Notes: a model not told the origin generated them from the sequence alone. 64,000 nt of DNA from Oscillospiraceae bacterium (GCA_025758045.1 CP107208.1:2914001-2978000), one strand, 5' to 3'. Positions 40,710 to 51,434 are shown, counted from the stretch's first letter. A program made the numbers and translations.

Positions 40710-41942
40710 TTATTCGTAGTCCGCTTCTTCCTCGCGGACCGACTTTTTCTGGGCGATCAACCGGCTGATGGGGTCCAGCAGGGCGCGCTCCTCCTGCGAG
40801 GGCGTGCGGCTGCGGGCCTGCATCAGCAGCCAGGCCAGCTCGCCGCCGATGGGCTTGCCGTAGACCCAGGCGTTGAAACCATCCTTGCAGACGGCCAGCT
40901 TGGCGTTGGCAATGTCCACCGTGGTAACGCCCGGATAATGGCGCAGCACATTTTGCAGTGCCGCTTGGCTGCCGAAGATAGACCGCACCAACTGGGCGTA
41001 AGCCAAAATAAACTTAGGCGGCATGCAGTCTGCGCCGCGGATCTCGATGCCGCCGTTGGCGCGGGCATCGAAGAAGAACATCGAGAGGATGTGCTCGATC
41101 TCGCAGCGGTCCAGCCGTGCGCCATAGATCTCCTGGGCGGTCTTACGGCCCACGCCCTTGCAGTGGCCGCCTTTGCAGGACACCACCAGCGGGCGGGTCA
41201 GTACCGTGTCGGCGTAGGCGTCAAAGCCGAAATCCGGGTCCATCAGCCGGGGCGGCACACCGCAGCGGTCGGTGTCCACATCCTGCCAGATACGGGTGCG
41301 CACACTGCAGGCGTTGTTGCGGTTTCCCTGGTAGATGGGCGCGTTGTCACTGAGCAGCCCGAAGAACGGCGTGAGCAGACAGGCCGCCCGCATTTTTTGT
41401 ACAAAATCGCGTTCGCTATAATAATCAATGATCAGCTGGGTGGAGGCCGTGGCCCGCATCATCTGCACGCCGCAGGCACCTGTCTGCCGGAAGTAGCGGT
41501 CCATGGCCTCATTGCGGGGCGTGGGCACCAGAGGCAGTTCCTCGGCGCGGCGGGTGGGATGGTAGCTGACCGTCCAGGCGCGCAGACCGTGGGTGGCCAG
41601 CGTCATGCTCAGCTGCAGGTAAAAGGCGTTGTAGATGTCTACCAAGTGGATCATATCCAGCTGCGGGGCGATGCGGATCTCCATCTGGCAGGCAGATTCC
41701 AGCGTTACGCCGTACTGTTTTGTGGTAAAACCCAGGTATTGGCCATCCTGCAGAATGGGCATGTCCCCCGCCGCCTGCATCTGGCGCATGACGTTCTGCA
41801 CCTGGGTAAAGGTGACGGGCTCGCCGCCCGCGTGGGTGATGAAATGCTCCACCGCCAGCCCGACGGCCAGCTTGCCCTCCGGCTTGCAGCCCGCCTGCAG
41901 GTAGGCGGCCAGGTCTTTTTTCTGTTCCTCTGCTTTTGCCAT
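40710..41942 (-). CDS. gshA: Glutamate-cysteine ligase, GCS2-type
   Basis: A 410-residue ligase of the GCS2 (plant/EgtA-like) class, which joins glutamate gamma-carboxyl to cysteine with ATP. The QYGVTLESACQMEIRI stretch (about 75-90) is the glutamate-binding start of the fold, and SYHPTRRAEELPLVPTPRNEAM (split over about 125-146) with the TGACGVQMMRATAS block (about 154-167) are typical. ATG 41942 follows GGGGAG by 7 nt. No gshB or gshF partner occurs in the window, so the product may be gamma-glutamylcysteine itself. The DinB-like gene lies downstream. Confidence 0.85.
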   Translation of the reverse strand: MAKAEEQKKDLAAYLQAGCKPEGKLAVGLAVEHFITHAGGEPVTFTQVQNVMRQMQAAGDMPILQDGQYLGFTTKQYGVTLESACQMEIRIAPQLDMIHLVDIYNAFYLQLSMTLATHGLRAWTVSYHPTRRAEELPLVPTPRNEAMDRYFRQTGACGVQMMRATASTQLIIDYYSERDFVQKMRAACLLTPFFGLLSDNAPIYQGNRNNACSVRTRIWQDVDTDRCGVPPRLMDPDFGFDAYADTVLTRPLVVSCKGGHCKGVGRKTAQEIYGARLDRCEIEHILSMFFFDARANGGIEIRGADCMPPKFILAYAQLVRSIFGSQAALQNVLRHYPGVTTVDIANAKLAVCKDGFNAWVYGKPIGGELAWLLMQARSRTPSQEERALLDPISRLIAQKKSVREEEADYE

Positions 41943-41985
41943 CTGCGTTCTCCCCGCGTGGTTTTGCGTGTTGATTCTTGCTTTT

Positions 41986-42014
41986 ATTATACCCCAAAAA
42001 ACTCCGCCTGGCAA
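41986..42014 (-). promoter_or_regulatory. Promoter of gshA, overlapping the upstream terminator
   Basis: On the minus strand TTGCCA (42009-42014), a 17-nt spacer and TATAAT (41986-41991). The -35 box is part of the 3' arm of the terminator hairpin of the P1 peptidase gene, and the terminator's T run is the spacer. Confidence 0.8.
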
Positions 42015-42041
42015 CGGTTTGGCAACAGTTGTCCAGACGGA
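42002..42041 (-). terminator. Terminator of the P1 peptidase gene
   Basis: On the minus strand CTCCGTCTGG pairs with CCAGGCGGAG (one mismatch), with an inner CAAC/GTTG pair, followed by TTTTTTGGGG. It starts 34 nt after the stop codon. Confidence 0.85.
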
Positions 42042-42074
42042 GTTTTTAAGATTTTGTACTGTTATGATTCGGTG

Positions 42075-43043
42075 TCACCGTTTGAGATCTTTGGCTGCGG
42101 GGAAGCCGTAGGCACTGTCTGCCGCCTGCACGGCGCGCAGGATGGCATCGGCCATAACGCGGGCGGCAAGAGCGCCGACCACGTCCTGGTCGGCAGCCAA
42201 ATCGCCCAGCGAGACCGCGTAGATGCTGTCGCCGTCGTTGGCCGTGTGCACCGGGCGAATGGCACGGGCGTAACCGTCGTGGGTCATGGCCGCGATCTTG
42301 CACAGGTGAGCCTTGTCAAACTTGGCGTTGGTGAACACCGCGCCGATGGTGGTGTTGCCGACGAACTTTTCCCCTGCGGCATCCAACTGCTGTAGGATGA
42401 CGTCCTCGGAGTCGAGGAAGGTCTTACCGTCGTCGGCCAGCAGGCCTGCGGCCTTGCGGCCGGTGCGCCAATCGTAGATGTCCCCCAACGCGTTGACGGC
42501 CACCACCGCGCCGACCTGCAGCGGCCCCACCTGCACGGCGTAACTGCCGATGCCGCTCTTCATGCAATGGGGCATGCCCAGCAGCTTGCCGACCGTTGCG
42601 CCGGTGCCTGCACCGTAGTTGCCGTCGCGGTAGTTGCCGGTTTCGGCGTTGACACAGGCCTGATACGCCATCGCTGCATCCGGGCGGGTGTGGGCATCCC
42701 CCACCGTCAGGTCGAACAGATCGGACTGGCAAACCAGCGGGACCTTCGTAACGCCCACATCAAAGCCGATGCCGCGTTCCTCCAAGTAGCGCATCACGCC
42801 GCCTGCGGCGTCCAGCCCAAAGGCGCTGCCGCCGCCCAACAGAATGGCGTGGATGACCTGTGCTGCGGCCGTGGGCTTGAGCAGTTCACTCTCCCGCGAA
42901 GCAGGCCCGCCGCCGCGCACATCAAGGCCCACGGGGGCACCGGTTTCGCCCAGCAGAAACACCGTACAGCCGGTGCCCGCCTGGGCGTTTTCGGCCTGGC
43001 CGATCTTTAAGTTTTGTAATTCAGTGATGGAAATTTCATGCAT
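42075..43043 (-). CDS. P1 family peptidase (S58, DmpA-like)
   Basis: A 322-residue N-terminal-nucleophile-like hydrolase of MEROPS family S58, which contains aminopeptidases and beta-peptidyl hydrolases. The GNTTIGAVFTNA block (about 230-241) includes the auto-cleavage site and the new N-terminal threonine nucleophile (family members have Gly/Asn-Ser or Thr). LLGGGSAFGLDAAGG (about 67-81) and GAGTGATVGKLLG (about 143-155) are strongly conserved in the family. No signal peptide. It probably processes small peptides in the cytoplasm. ATG 43043 follows AGAAGG. Confidence 0.85.
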   Translation of the reverse strand: MHEISITELQNLKIGQAENAQAGTGCTVFLLGETGAPVGLDVRGGGPASRESELLKPTAAAQVIHAILLGGGSAFGLDAAGGVMRYLEERGIGFDVGVTKVPLVCQSDLFDLTVGDAHTRPDAAMAYQACVNAETGNYRDGNYGAGTGATVGKLLGMPHCMKSGIGSYAVQVGPLQVGAVVAVNALGDIYDWRTGRKAAGLLADDGKTFLDSEDVILQQLDAAGEKFVGNTTIGAVFTNAKFDKAHLCKIAAMTHDGYARAIRPVHTANDGDSIYAVSLGDLAADQDVVGALAARVMADAILRAVQAADSAYGFPAAKDLKR

Positions 43044-43069
43044 AGAGCAGCCTTCTTTGTTGTTTATTT

Positions 43070-43993
43070 TTAACGTTCCACCGATATTGCCATGCGGTGG
43101 TAGGTGTGACGGATGCCGCGGACGGCGATGGAGTAGGCCATGATGTTTTCGGCCAGCGCCATGCCTGTGTAGCCGGTGTCACCGATGTGGTGGATGTCGG
43201 TGCCCGCCATTTTGCACATCAGGGCGATGCGTCGGATGGTATCGGTGTCGGCGCCCTCCTGCGAGGTGCCGATGGCCGTGATGGTCAGTGCGCCGTGACG
43301 GTGTGCGCAGCTGATGAGGGTGCGGGCGTACTCCATCGTGATGCCCGGCACCGTGCCGGGGGCTGGCAGCAGAATGATGTCCGCACCGGCGGCGGTAAAG
43401 TCGGCAATGTCGGCCTCGGTCAGGATGCTCTCGGCGGCCTCGGTCAACACGCCGGCGGCGTGCATTTTGCCTGCCGCCAGCACGATGCTGTCCCCCACCG
43501 CTGCCTTGAATTTGCGCAGTGTTTCGATGATGGCCGGGTTGGACACGCCCATGCCGGGGTTGCCGGTGAGGAGGATGAAATCCACCCCCAGTTCCTTGGC
43601 GCGCAGGGCGTTTTCCACCGTGGCGCGGCGCCCGGCAGACATTTTCCAGATGGGGTCTGTCTCGCCCTCCTCGCCTTCGGCCACCGGCTCCAGATTGATG
43701 CCGATGGGGCGGCCCGTCAGTTTTTTCAGCATACGGACGGTGTTTTCCGGCTCCGTTTCCGGCAGGCCGTTGATGACCGGGTGCTGCACATCGAACATGT
43801 TCAGCAGCAGGATGTCCGCACCCATCGAGGCCGCGAACTCGGCGTTGGTCACATTGCCCAGCAGCGGCTGCACCGTACCGATGGTCTCGCAGGCAATCAC
43901 GCGCCCCTCGCTTTTCTGGATGGATTCCAGCAGGTCAGCTTTAGAAAACCCACGAAAATCCGACGCGCAGCAATCAAGTAAACGTTTAGGCAT
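43070..43993 (-). CDS. TIM-barrel-like protein of unknown function (DUF7916-like)
   Basis: A 307-residue protein without membrane segments. The pattern of VIACE, GADILLLN, RPIGINLEP, GVDFILLTGNP, SIVLAAGK and GADIILLPAPGTVPG repeats (strand then loop) fits a TIM barrel, and NLEP/EGETD carries acidic residues possibly used for a metal. I have seen the family in databases under vague names (some as haloacid dehalogenase-like), but do not trust those; no activity is assigned. ATG 43993 has AAGGAG 7 nt upstream. Downstream is the P1 peptidase gene (26 nt gap), so they may form an operon. Confidence 0.6.
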   Translation of the reverse strand: MPKRLLDCCASDFRGFSKADLLESIQKSEGRVIACETIGTVQPLLGNVTNAEFAASMGADILLLNMFDVQHPVINGLPETEPENTVRMLKKLTGRPIGINLEPVAEGEEGETDPIWKMSAGRRATVENALRAKELGVDFILLTGNPGMGVSNPAIIETLRKFKAAVGDSIVLAAGKMHAAGVLTEAAESILTEADIADFTAAGADIILLPAPGTVPGITMEYARTLISCAHRHGALTITAIGTSQEGADTDTIRRIALMCKMAGTDIHHIGDTGYTGMALAENIMAYSIAVRGIRHTYHRMAISVER

Positions 43994-44015
43994 TGTTTTT
44001 CTCCTTGTAGGATCT

Positions 44016-44525
44016 TTATAGAGGTGTCAGTTCTTTTTGCATGGGGATATAAGCGGAAAAATCGTTAGGGATTTCGGGGCCGCAAACAGCATAACCGTTT
44101 TTTGTCCAGAACGAGTAGCTTTGCGGGTTGCCTTTATCGACTGCCAGACGGCTATGGCACATACCATTGTTGCGCATAGTATTTTCTATATCGGCTACGA
44201 TACGGCTGCCGATCCCCTGGCCTTGGCGAGACTTATCCACCATGAAAAAGCCAATGTAACCTGTGGTTTCATTTGGATAGGCCAGAATCATATCAACTAC
44301 TGCAGCCAGCGCTGCGCCATCAAAAAAGCCAATATAAAATTTGTCTGCCATCGTTTTGCCCGGCGGCAATGCGGACATATCGTCCAAAATGCTCTGCCAG
44401 GTAACAAAGGGTGGATGATACTGGTAAAACAGCGTGTTTTGGGATGCCATTGCGTAGATTTTTTCTATATCGGCATTGACCGGCTGCAGTTTGCGAACTG
44501 AACAATCAGGTAATAAAGTTTGCAT
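44016..44525 (-). CDS. GNAT-family N-acetyltransferase
   Basis: A GNAT-fold acetyltransferase of 169 residues. The SRQGQGIGSRIVADIE block (about 102-117) is the Q/RxxGxG/A acetyl-CoA loop and GFFMVD (about 95) the preceding strand. The acceptor is unknown. ATG 44525 lies downstream of GGGAGG but 14 nt away, which is long; ATG 44552 sits right at the expected transcription start, so the exact start is uncertain. Composition is more AT-rich than in the flanking genes. Its promoter is at 44560-44588. Confidence 0.83.
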   Translation of the reverse strand: MQTLLPDCSVRKLQPVNADIEKIYAMASQNTLFYQYHPPFVTWQSILDDMSALPPGKTMADKFYIGFFDGAALAAVVDMILAYPNETTGYIGFFMVDKSRQGQGIGSRIVADIENTMRNNGMCHSRLAVDKGNPQSYSFWTKNGYAVCGPEIPNDFSAYIPMQKELTPL

Positions 44526-44559
44526 TTGTACGCATGGCACCTCCCGTTCCATTTCTTTG

Positions 44560-44588
44560 ATTATAGCAAATGACACCGTCCCTTTCAA
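44560..44588 (-). promoter_or_regulatory. Promoter of the GNAT gene
   Basis: On the minus strand TTGAAA (44583-44588), a 17-nt spacer and an extended -10 TGCTATAAT (core 44560-44565). Confidence 0.8.
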
Positions 44589-44661
44589 CACAAAAAGCCC
44601 TGCATAAAACAGTACAGTGACATTTACTTCGTTGTACCATTATAACTTTTATCTCTGATTT

Positions 44662-44835
44662 CTATAAATTCTTTATTAAGTCATGCCGGAATTCGCTGAC
44701 ATATGATCCCATTTCTTTTGGCGGTTCCTTCATACCATTTTTAAACCAGTAATCAAACATTCCCGTATAACCATGCAAAAGAAAGCAATAACAATTGGAA
44801 AACCGCATTACCGCCCTCAAATTTGTAAATTGGAG
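44662..44835 (-). pseudogene. TetR-family regulator remnant (C-terminal fragment)
   Basis: Between the TGA at 44836-44838 and TAG 44662-44664 the minus-strand frame reads a protein end with CYCFLLHGYTGMFDYWFKN followed by GMKEPPKEMGSYVSEF. That is the pattern of the last two helices of TetR-type regulators (yGxxGmxxxWxxxGmkepPeem). No DNA-binding half is present; the preceding codons run into a stop. The stretch is AT-rich, unlike its neighbours. Probably the relic of a laterally acquired regulator. It fills much of the 327-base gap between the GNAT gene and guaA. Confidence 0.55.
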
Positions 44836-44849
44836 TCAACGCGGAGTCA

Positions 44850-44900
44850 GCAAAAAGAAAAAGCCTGTATATTGAACGATAGAACGTTCAATATACAGGC
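44850..44900 (-). terminator. Long perfect hairpin, terminator of guaA
   Basis: A 16-bp perfect stem (44863-44878 with 44885-44900) around a 6-nt loop, followed on the minus strand by TTTTTCTTTTTG. It lies 18 nt beyond the guaA stop, so it should terminate guaA. Its sequence (ATTGAACG/CGTTCAAT) also looks like a TetR-type operator; see findings. Confidence 0.85.
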
Positions 44901-44918
44901 TCTATTTAGGTTTTGCGA

Positions 44919-46463
44919 TTATTCAAACTCGATGGTTGCCGGGGGTTTGGTGGTGTAGTCGAACATGACGCGGTTGATGTTCTTGACTTCGTTGACGATG
45001 CGGTTGGCGGCGTTGGTGATGGTCTCGGTGGGCAGGATGGTGACCTCAGCCGTCATAAAGTCGGTGGTGGTCACGGCGCGCAGGGCGATGGCGTAGTCGT
45101 AGGTGCGCTCGTCACCCATGACGCCGACGCTCCGCATGTTGGTCAGCGCGGCAAAGTACTGGCTGGGGCGCTGGGCCATGGGCAGCTTGTCCACTTCCTC
45201 GCGCCAGATGGCGTCGGCATCCTGGACGATAGCGACCTTTTCGGGGGTCACATCGCCGATGATGCGGATGGCCAGGCCCGGGCCGGGAAATGGCTGACGG
45301 GCGACCAAGTACTCGGGCAGACCCAGTTCGCGGCCGGCCTGGCGGACTTCGTCCTTGAACAGGTCGCGCAGCGGCTCAACGATCTCCTTAAAGTCGACGT
45401 AGTCGGGCAGGCCGCCAACATTGTGGTGGCTCTTGATGGTAGCGCTCTCACCGCCGAGGCCGCTCTCGACCACGTCGGGATAGATGGTGCCCTGGGCCAG
45501 GAAGTCCACGGCGCCGATCTTCTTGGCTTCATCCTCGAACACGCGGATGAACTCCTCGCCGATAATCTTGCGCTTGCGCTCCGGGGCGCTCTCCCCTGCC
45601 AGCTTCTTATAGAAGCGATCACGGGCATCGACGCAGACAAAGTTGATGTCAAACTGGCCGCCTTCACCGAACACCTCGCAGACCTGTTCGCGCTCGTTCT
45701 TGCGCAGCAGGCCGTGGTCAACGAACACGCAGGTCAGCTGCTTACCGATAGCCTTGGCCAGCATGGCAGCGCAAACACTGGAATCCACACCACCGGACAG
45801 GGCGCAGAGCACCTTGCCATCGCCGATCTTCTCGCGCAGGGCCTTGACGCTGTTCTCCACGAAGGAGTCCATCTTCCAGGTACCGGCACAGCCGCAGACG
45901 TTGTACACAAAGTTGTGCAGGATCTGGGTGCCGTTCTCGGTGTGCAGAACCTCCGGGTGGAACTGCACGCAGTACAGGCCGCGGGGCTTATCCTGGGCAG
46001 CGGCCACCGGGCAGTTGGGGGTGTGAGCCACAATTTCAAAGCCGGGGGCGGCCGTCTCGATATAGTCGTTATGGCTCATCCAGCAGACGTTTTTGTCTGG
46101 CAGGCCGGCGAACAACGGGCTGGTGGTGTCCAGGTCGACCACGGTCTTGCCGTACTCGCGCTCAGGGGCTTTGCAGACCTTGCCGCCCAGCATGTGCATC
46201 ATCAACTGGCTGCCGTAGCAGATACCCAGGATCGGCACGCCCCAGGTGTAGATCTCGGGGTCGATGGTCGGCGAATCCGGCAGGTAGGCGCTGTTGGGGC
46301 CGCCGGTAAAGATAATGCCCTTGGGGTTCTTGGCCTTGATCTTGGCCAGATCGGTGCGGTACGAATAGATCTCGCAATAAACGTTACATTCACGGACGCG
46401 GCGGGCAATCAGCTGGTTATACTGGCCGCCAAAATCCAATACGATAACGGTTTCCTGCTGCAT
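44919..46463 (-). CDS. guaA: GMP synthase (glutamine-hydrolysing)
   Basis: Converts XMP to GMP using glutamine and ATP. A class I glutamine amidotransferase (1-195) has GICYGSQ with the nucleophile cysteine (about 80-86) and HPE (about 169). The ATP pyrophosphatase domain has LSGGVDSS (about 223-230), and the dimerisation domain ends in TTKPPATIEFE. The 514-residue length is usual. ATG 46463 has AAGGGAG 7 nt upstream; extension to 46565 would read through the promoter. Confidence 0.98.
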   Translation of the reverse strand: MQQETVIVLDFGGQYNQLIARRVRECNVYCEIYSYRTDLAKIKAKNPKGIIFTGGPNSAYLPDSPTIDPEIYTWGVPILGICYGSQLMMHMLGGKVCKAPEREYGKTVVDLDTTSPLFAGLPDKNVCWMSHNDYIETAAPGFEIVAHTPNCPVAAAQDKPRGLYCVQFHPEVLHTENGTQILHNFVYNVCGCAGTWKMDSFVENSVKALREKIGDGKVLCALSGGVDSSVCAAMLAKAIGKQLTCVFVDHGLLRKNEREQVCEVFGEGGQFDINFVCVDARDRFYKKLAGESAPERKRKIIGEEFIRVFEDEAKKIGAVDFLAQGTIYPDVVESGLGGESATIKSHHNVGGLPDYVDFKEIVEPLRDLFKDEVRQAGRELGLPEYLVARQPFPGPGLAIRIIGDVTPEKVAIVQDADAIWREEVDKLPMAQRPSQYFAALTNMRSVGVMGDERTYDYAIALRAVTTTDFMTAEVTILPTETITNAANRIVNEVKNINRVMFDYTTKPPATIEFE

Positions 46464-46517
46464 GGATGTACTCCCTTCTCTATGTATGTCATATTTGTGG
46501 TATGCCATATGTCTATT

Positions 46518-46546
46518 AGTATACCACACTGTACACCAAAAAACAA
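46518..46546 (-). promoter_or_regulatory. Promoter of guaA
   Basis: On the minus strand TTGTTT (46541-46546), a 17-nt spacer and an extended -10 TGGTATACT (core 46518-46523), directly after the tuf terminator. Confidence 0.75.
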
Positions 46547-46549
46547 CAT

Positions 46550-46582
46550 AAAAACAGGCGCTCACCTTACAGTGAGCGCCTG
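46550..46582 (-). terminator. Terminator of tuf
   Basis: An 11-bp stem CAGGCGCTCAC/GTGAGCGCCTG with a 6-nt loop, followed on the minus strand by TTTTTATG. Confidence 0.93.
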
Positions 46583-46607
46583 AATTATGCTGTTTTAGAG
46601 CGGGAAA

Positions 46608-47813
46608 TTACTTCTCGATCTTGGAAACAACGCCGGAACCAACGGTGTGGCCGCCCTCGCGGATAGCGAAACGCAGGCCCTCTTCCATGGCGACGGGGGT
46701 GATCAGCTCAACATGCATATCGACGTTGTCGCCGGGCATGCACATCTCGGTGCCCTCGGGCAGGGTGATGATGCCGGTAACGTCGGTGGTGCGGAAGTAG
46801 AACTGAGGACGATAGTTGTTGAAGAACGGGGTATGACGGCCGCCCTCTTCCTTCTTCAGGACGTAAACGTGGCCATCGAAGGTGGTGTGGGGATGAACAG
46901 AACCGGGCTGGCACAGGCACTGGCCACGCTCGATCTGGTCACGGTCAACGCCACGCAGCAGGGCGCCGATGTTATCGCCAGCCTGAGCAAACTCCAGGCT
47001 CTTGCGGAACATCTCCAGGCCGGTGATGGTGGTGGTCATCTTCTCTTCCTTGATACCGACGATTTCCATCTGATCGCCAACGTGAGCAGTGCCACGCTCG
47101 ACACGACCGGTAGCAACGGTGCCACGGCCGGAGATGGTCATAACGTCCTCAACGGGCATCAGGAAGGGCTTGTCAGCAGCACGGTCAGGAGTGGGGATGT
47201 AGCTATCAACAGCGTCCATCAGCTCCCAAATGCACTTGTACTCAGGGGCGTTGGGGTCGGTAGAAGTGGACTCCAGAGCCTTCAGAGCGGAACCACGGAT
47301 GATGGGGGTGTTGTCGCCATCGAAGTCGTACTCGTTCAGCAGCTCACGGATTTCCATCTCGACCAGATCCAGCAGCTCGTCGTCGTCGACCATGTCGCAC
47401 TTGTTCATGAAGACAACGATCTTGGGCACGCCAACCTGACGGGCGAGCAGGATGTGCTCACGGGTCTGAGGCATGGGACCATCGGTAGCAGCAACGACCA
47501 GAATAGCGCCGTCCATCTGAGCAGCACCGGTGATCATGTTCTTGATGTAGTCAGCATGGCCCGGGCAGTCAACGTGGGCGTAGTGACGCTTCTCGGTGTG
47601 GTACTCAACGTGAGCGGTGTTGATCGTGATGCCACGAGCCTTCTCCTCGGGAGCCTTGTCGATGCTGGAGTAATCCATGAAGTCGGCGTCGCCCTTCAGA
47701 GCCAGAGTCTTGGTGATGGCAGCGGTCAGGGTAGTCTTACCATGGTCAACGTGACCGATGGTGCCAATGTTGACGTGCTCCAAAGAGCGGTCAAATTTTT
47801 CCTTTTCAGCCAT
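46608..47813 (-). CDS. tuf: Elongation factor Tu
   Basis: GTPase that delivers aminoacyl-tRNA to the ribosome. The 401-residue length is usual. GHVDHGKTTL (about 20-29) is the P-loop, DCPGHADYI (about 83-91) the G3 region, NKCD (about 138-141) G4 and GSAL G5. ATG 47813 follows AAAGGAGG. It lies after fusA as in the str operon, but has its own promoter at 47864-47892, and a terminator of its own at 46550-46582. Confidence 0.99.
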   Translation of the reverse strand: MAEKEKFDRSLEHVNIGTIGHVDHGKTTLTAAITKTLALKGDADFMDYSSIDKAPEEKARGITINTAHVEYHTEKRHYAHVDCPGHADYIKNMITGAAQMDGAILVVAATDGPMPQTREHILLARQVGVPKIVVFMNKCDMVDDDELLDLVEMEIRELLNEYDFDGDNTPIIRGSALKALESTSTDPNAPEYKCIWELMDAVDSYIPTPDRAADKPFLMPVEDVMTISGRGTVATGRVERGTAHVGDQMEIVGIKEEKMTTTITGLEMFRKSLEFAQAGDNIGALLRGVDRDQIERGQCLCQPGSVHPHTTFDGHVYVLKKEEGGRHTPFFNNYRPQFYFRTTDVTGIITLPEGTEMCMPGDNVDMHVELITPVAMEEGLRFAIREGGHTVGSGVVSKIEK

Positions 47814-47863
47814 TGGAAGTGTCCTCCTTTAATTAAAACAATTTAATTGCCTTGCGTAAGGCT

Positions 47864-47892
47864 ATAATACAAGATTTTACGAGAAAAATCAA
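47864..47892 (-). promoter_or_regulatory. Internal promoter for tuf
   Basis: On the minus strand TTGATT (47887-47892), a 17-nt spacer and TATTAT (47864-47869), in the 97-nt fusA-tuf gap. It would let tuf be made beyond the rpsL transcript level. Confidence 0.7.
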
Positions 47893-47910
47893 GTAAAATT
47901 TATGAAATAG

Positions 47911-50034
<2,124 letters not shown>

Positions 50035-50058
50035 GGCTTATACCTCCTCGACAGCGAA

Positions 50059-50529
50059 TCAATAACGATAGTGGGCAAAAGCCTTGTTGGCCTCGGCCAT
50101 CTTGTGCGTATCCTCGCGCTTCTTGACAGAACCGCCGACACCGTTGGTGGCGTCGATGATCTCAGCGGCCAGACGAGCAGACATGGTCTTCTCGCCACGG
50201 GCACGGCTGTAAGCGGTGAGCCAACGCAGACCCAGGGTCTCACGGCGGGCCGGGCTGACCTCCAGGGGAACCTGGTAGTTAGCACCGCCGACGCGGCGGG
50301 TCTTGCACTCGAGGTTAGGCATGATGTTCTCCATAGCCTTCTCGAACATCTCGAGCGGGTCGTTGCCGGTCTTTTCCTTCACGATGTCAAATGCATCGTA
50401 AACGATCTCCTGAGCAACACCTTTCTTGCCATCCAGCATGATGTAGTTGACCAGACGGGTGACAACCTTGGAATTGTAGATAGGATCAGCCAGAACTTCG
50501 CGCTTAGCGACATTACCTCTTCTGGGCAT
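50059..50529 (-). CDS. rpsG: 30S ribosomal protein S7
   Basis: Primary 16S-binding protein of the 30S head. The 156-residue sequence starts MPRRGNVAKREVLADPIYNS and has the ARGEKTMSARLAAEI block near residue 115. ATG 50529 has GGAGGG 7 nt upstream. It is 108 nt after rpsL; that gap holds nothing I can name. Confidence 0.99.
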   Translation of the reverse strand: MPRRGNVAKREVLADPIYNSKVVTRLVNYIMLDGKKGVAQEIVYDAFDIVKEKTGNDPLEMFEKAMENIMPNLECKTRRVGGANYQVPLEVSPARRETLGLRWLTAYSRARGEKTMSARLAAEIIDATNGVGGSVKKREDTHKMAEANKAFAHYRY

Positions 50530-50637
50530 CTTTCTTCCCTCCTTCACATAAATGATATCATCGGTACTCGAAAGTTTAGAAACTCCCGTTGTGCCACAAA
50601 AAAGGCTTGGCCTATTTTATGGCGAAAAGATGTTTCC

Positions 50638-51063
50638 TTACTTCTTGGCACCGGCCTTGGGGCGCTTAGCACCGTATTTGCTGCGGGCCTGGTTACGGTT
50701 CGCAACACCCTGGGTATCCAGAGTACCACGGATGATGTGGTAACGGACACCGGGCAGATCCTTGACACGACCGCCACGGATCAGAACAACGCTGTGCTCC
50801 TGCAGGTTATGGCCGATACCGGGAATGTAAGAGGTGACCTCGATACCATTCGTGAGGCGGACACGGGCAACTTTACGCAGAGCAGAGTTAGGCTTCTTGG
50901 GGGTCATGGTACGGACGGCAGTGCAGACACCGCGCTTCTGCGGGCTGTTCATGGTGGTGTACTGCTTCTTCTGGGAGTTGTAGCACTTCTGCAGAGCAGG
51001 GGCAGTGCTCTTCTTGACCAAGACCTCACGACCTTTGCGCACGAGCTGGTTAAAAGTAGGCAT
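50638..51063 (-). CDS. rpsL: 30S ribosomal protein S12
   Basis: Decoding-centre protein. The TPKKPNSALRKVARVRL block includes the lysine at which streptomycin-resistance changes occur (wild type here), and the GRVKDLPGVRYH block holds the usual Asp beta-methylthiolation site. 141 residues, the longer Firmicute form. First gene of the rpsL-rpsG-fusA-(tuf) operon; ATG 51063 follows AAAGGAG. Confidence 0.99.
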   Translation of the reverse strand: MPTFNQLVRKGREVLVKKSTAPALQKCYNSQKKQYTTMNSPQKRGVCTAVRTMTPKKPNSALRKVARVRLTNGIEVTSYIPGIGHNLQEHSVVLIRGGRVKDLPGVRYHIIRGTLDTQGVANRNQARSKYGAKRPKAGAKK

Positions 51064-51153
51064 TTCTTTTCTCCTTTCTTCACATATTCACGTTCGTTTT
51101 ACCGGAGCCGCGGCATTTTTGCCGCACTACTCCCTGGAACTCACGCAATGTTT

Positions 51154-51182
51154 AGTTTACAGGATTCGCGGCCCGTTGTCAA
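51154..51182 (-). promoter_or_regulatory. Promoter of the str operon
   Basis: On the minus strand TTGACA (51177-51182), a 17-nt spacer and TAAACT (51154-51159). A GCGGC/GCCGC hairpin follows in the leader (51109-51125). Confidence 0.88.
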
Positions 51183-51434
51183 GAGTATTGCCAAAAAAAC
51201 TTTGAAAAAATCGTGCAATACGGAGAATTTTTGTTTTCGCAGGCTAAAATGTGGATTTCGGGCCTATGGGCCAGGGCCTGACGCCTTTTTATAAGGCGGT
51301 GCATAAGATGAACAGGGTGCCTACTCCCCTGCCCAAGGTTTGTGTAAGCGCTTTTTGTCCATGCTTCAACAACATTTGTCTAGTTTGCACAATTTACAAT
51401 GTCAGAATTCATGATTTTGTCGAGTCATTTTTTG

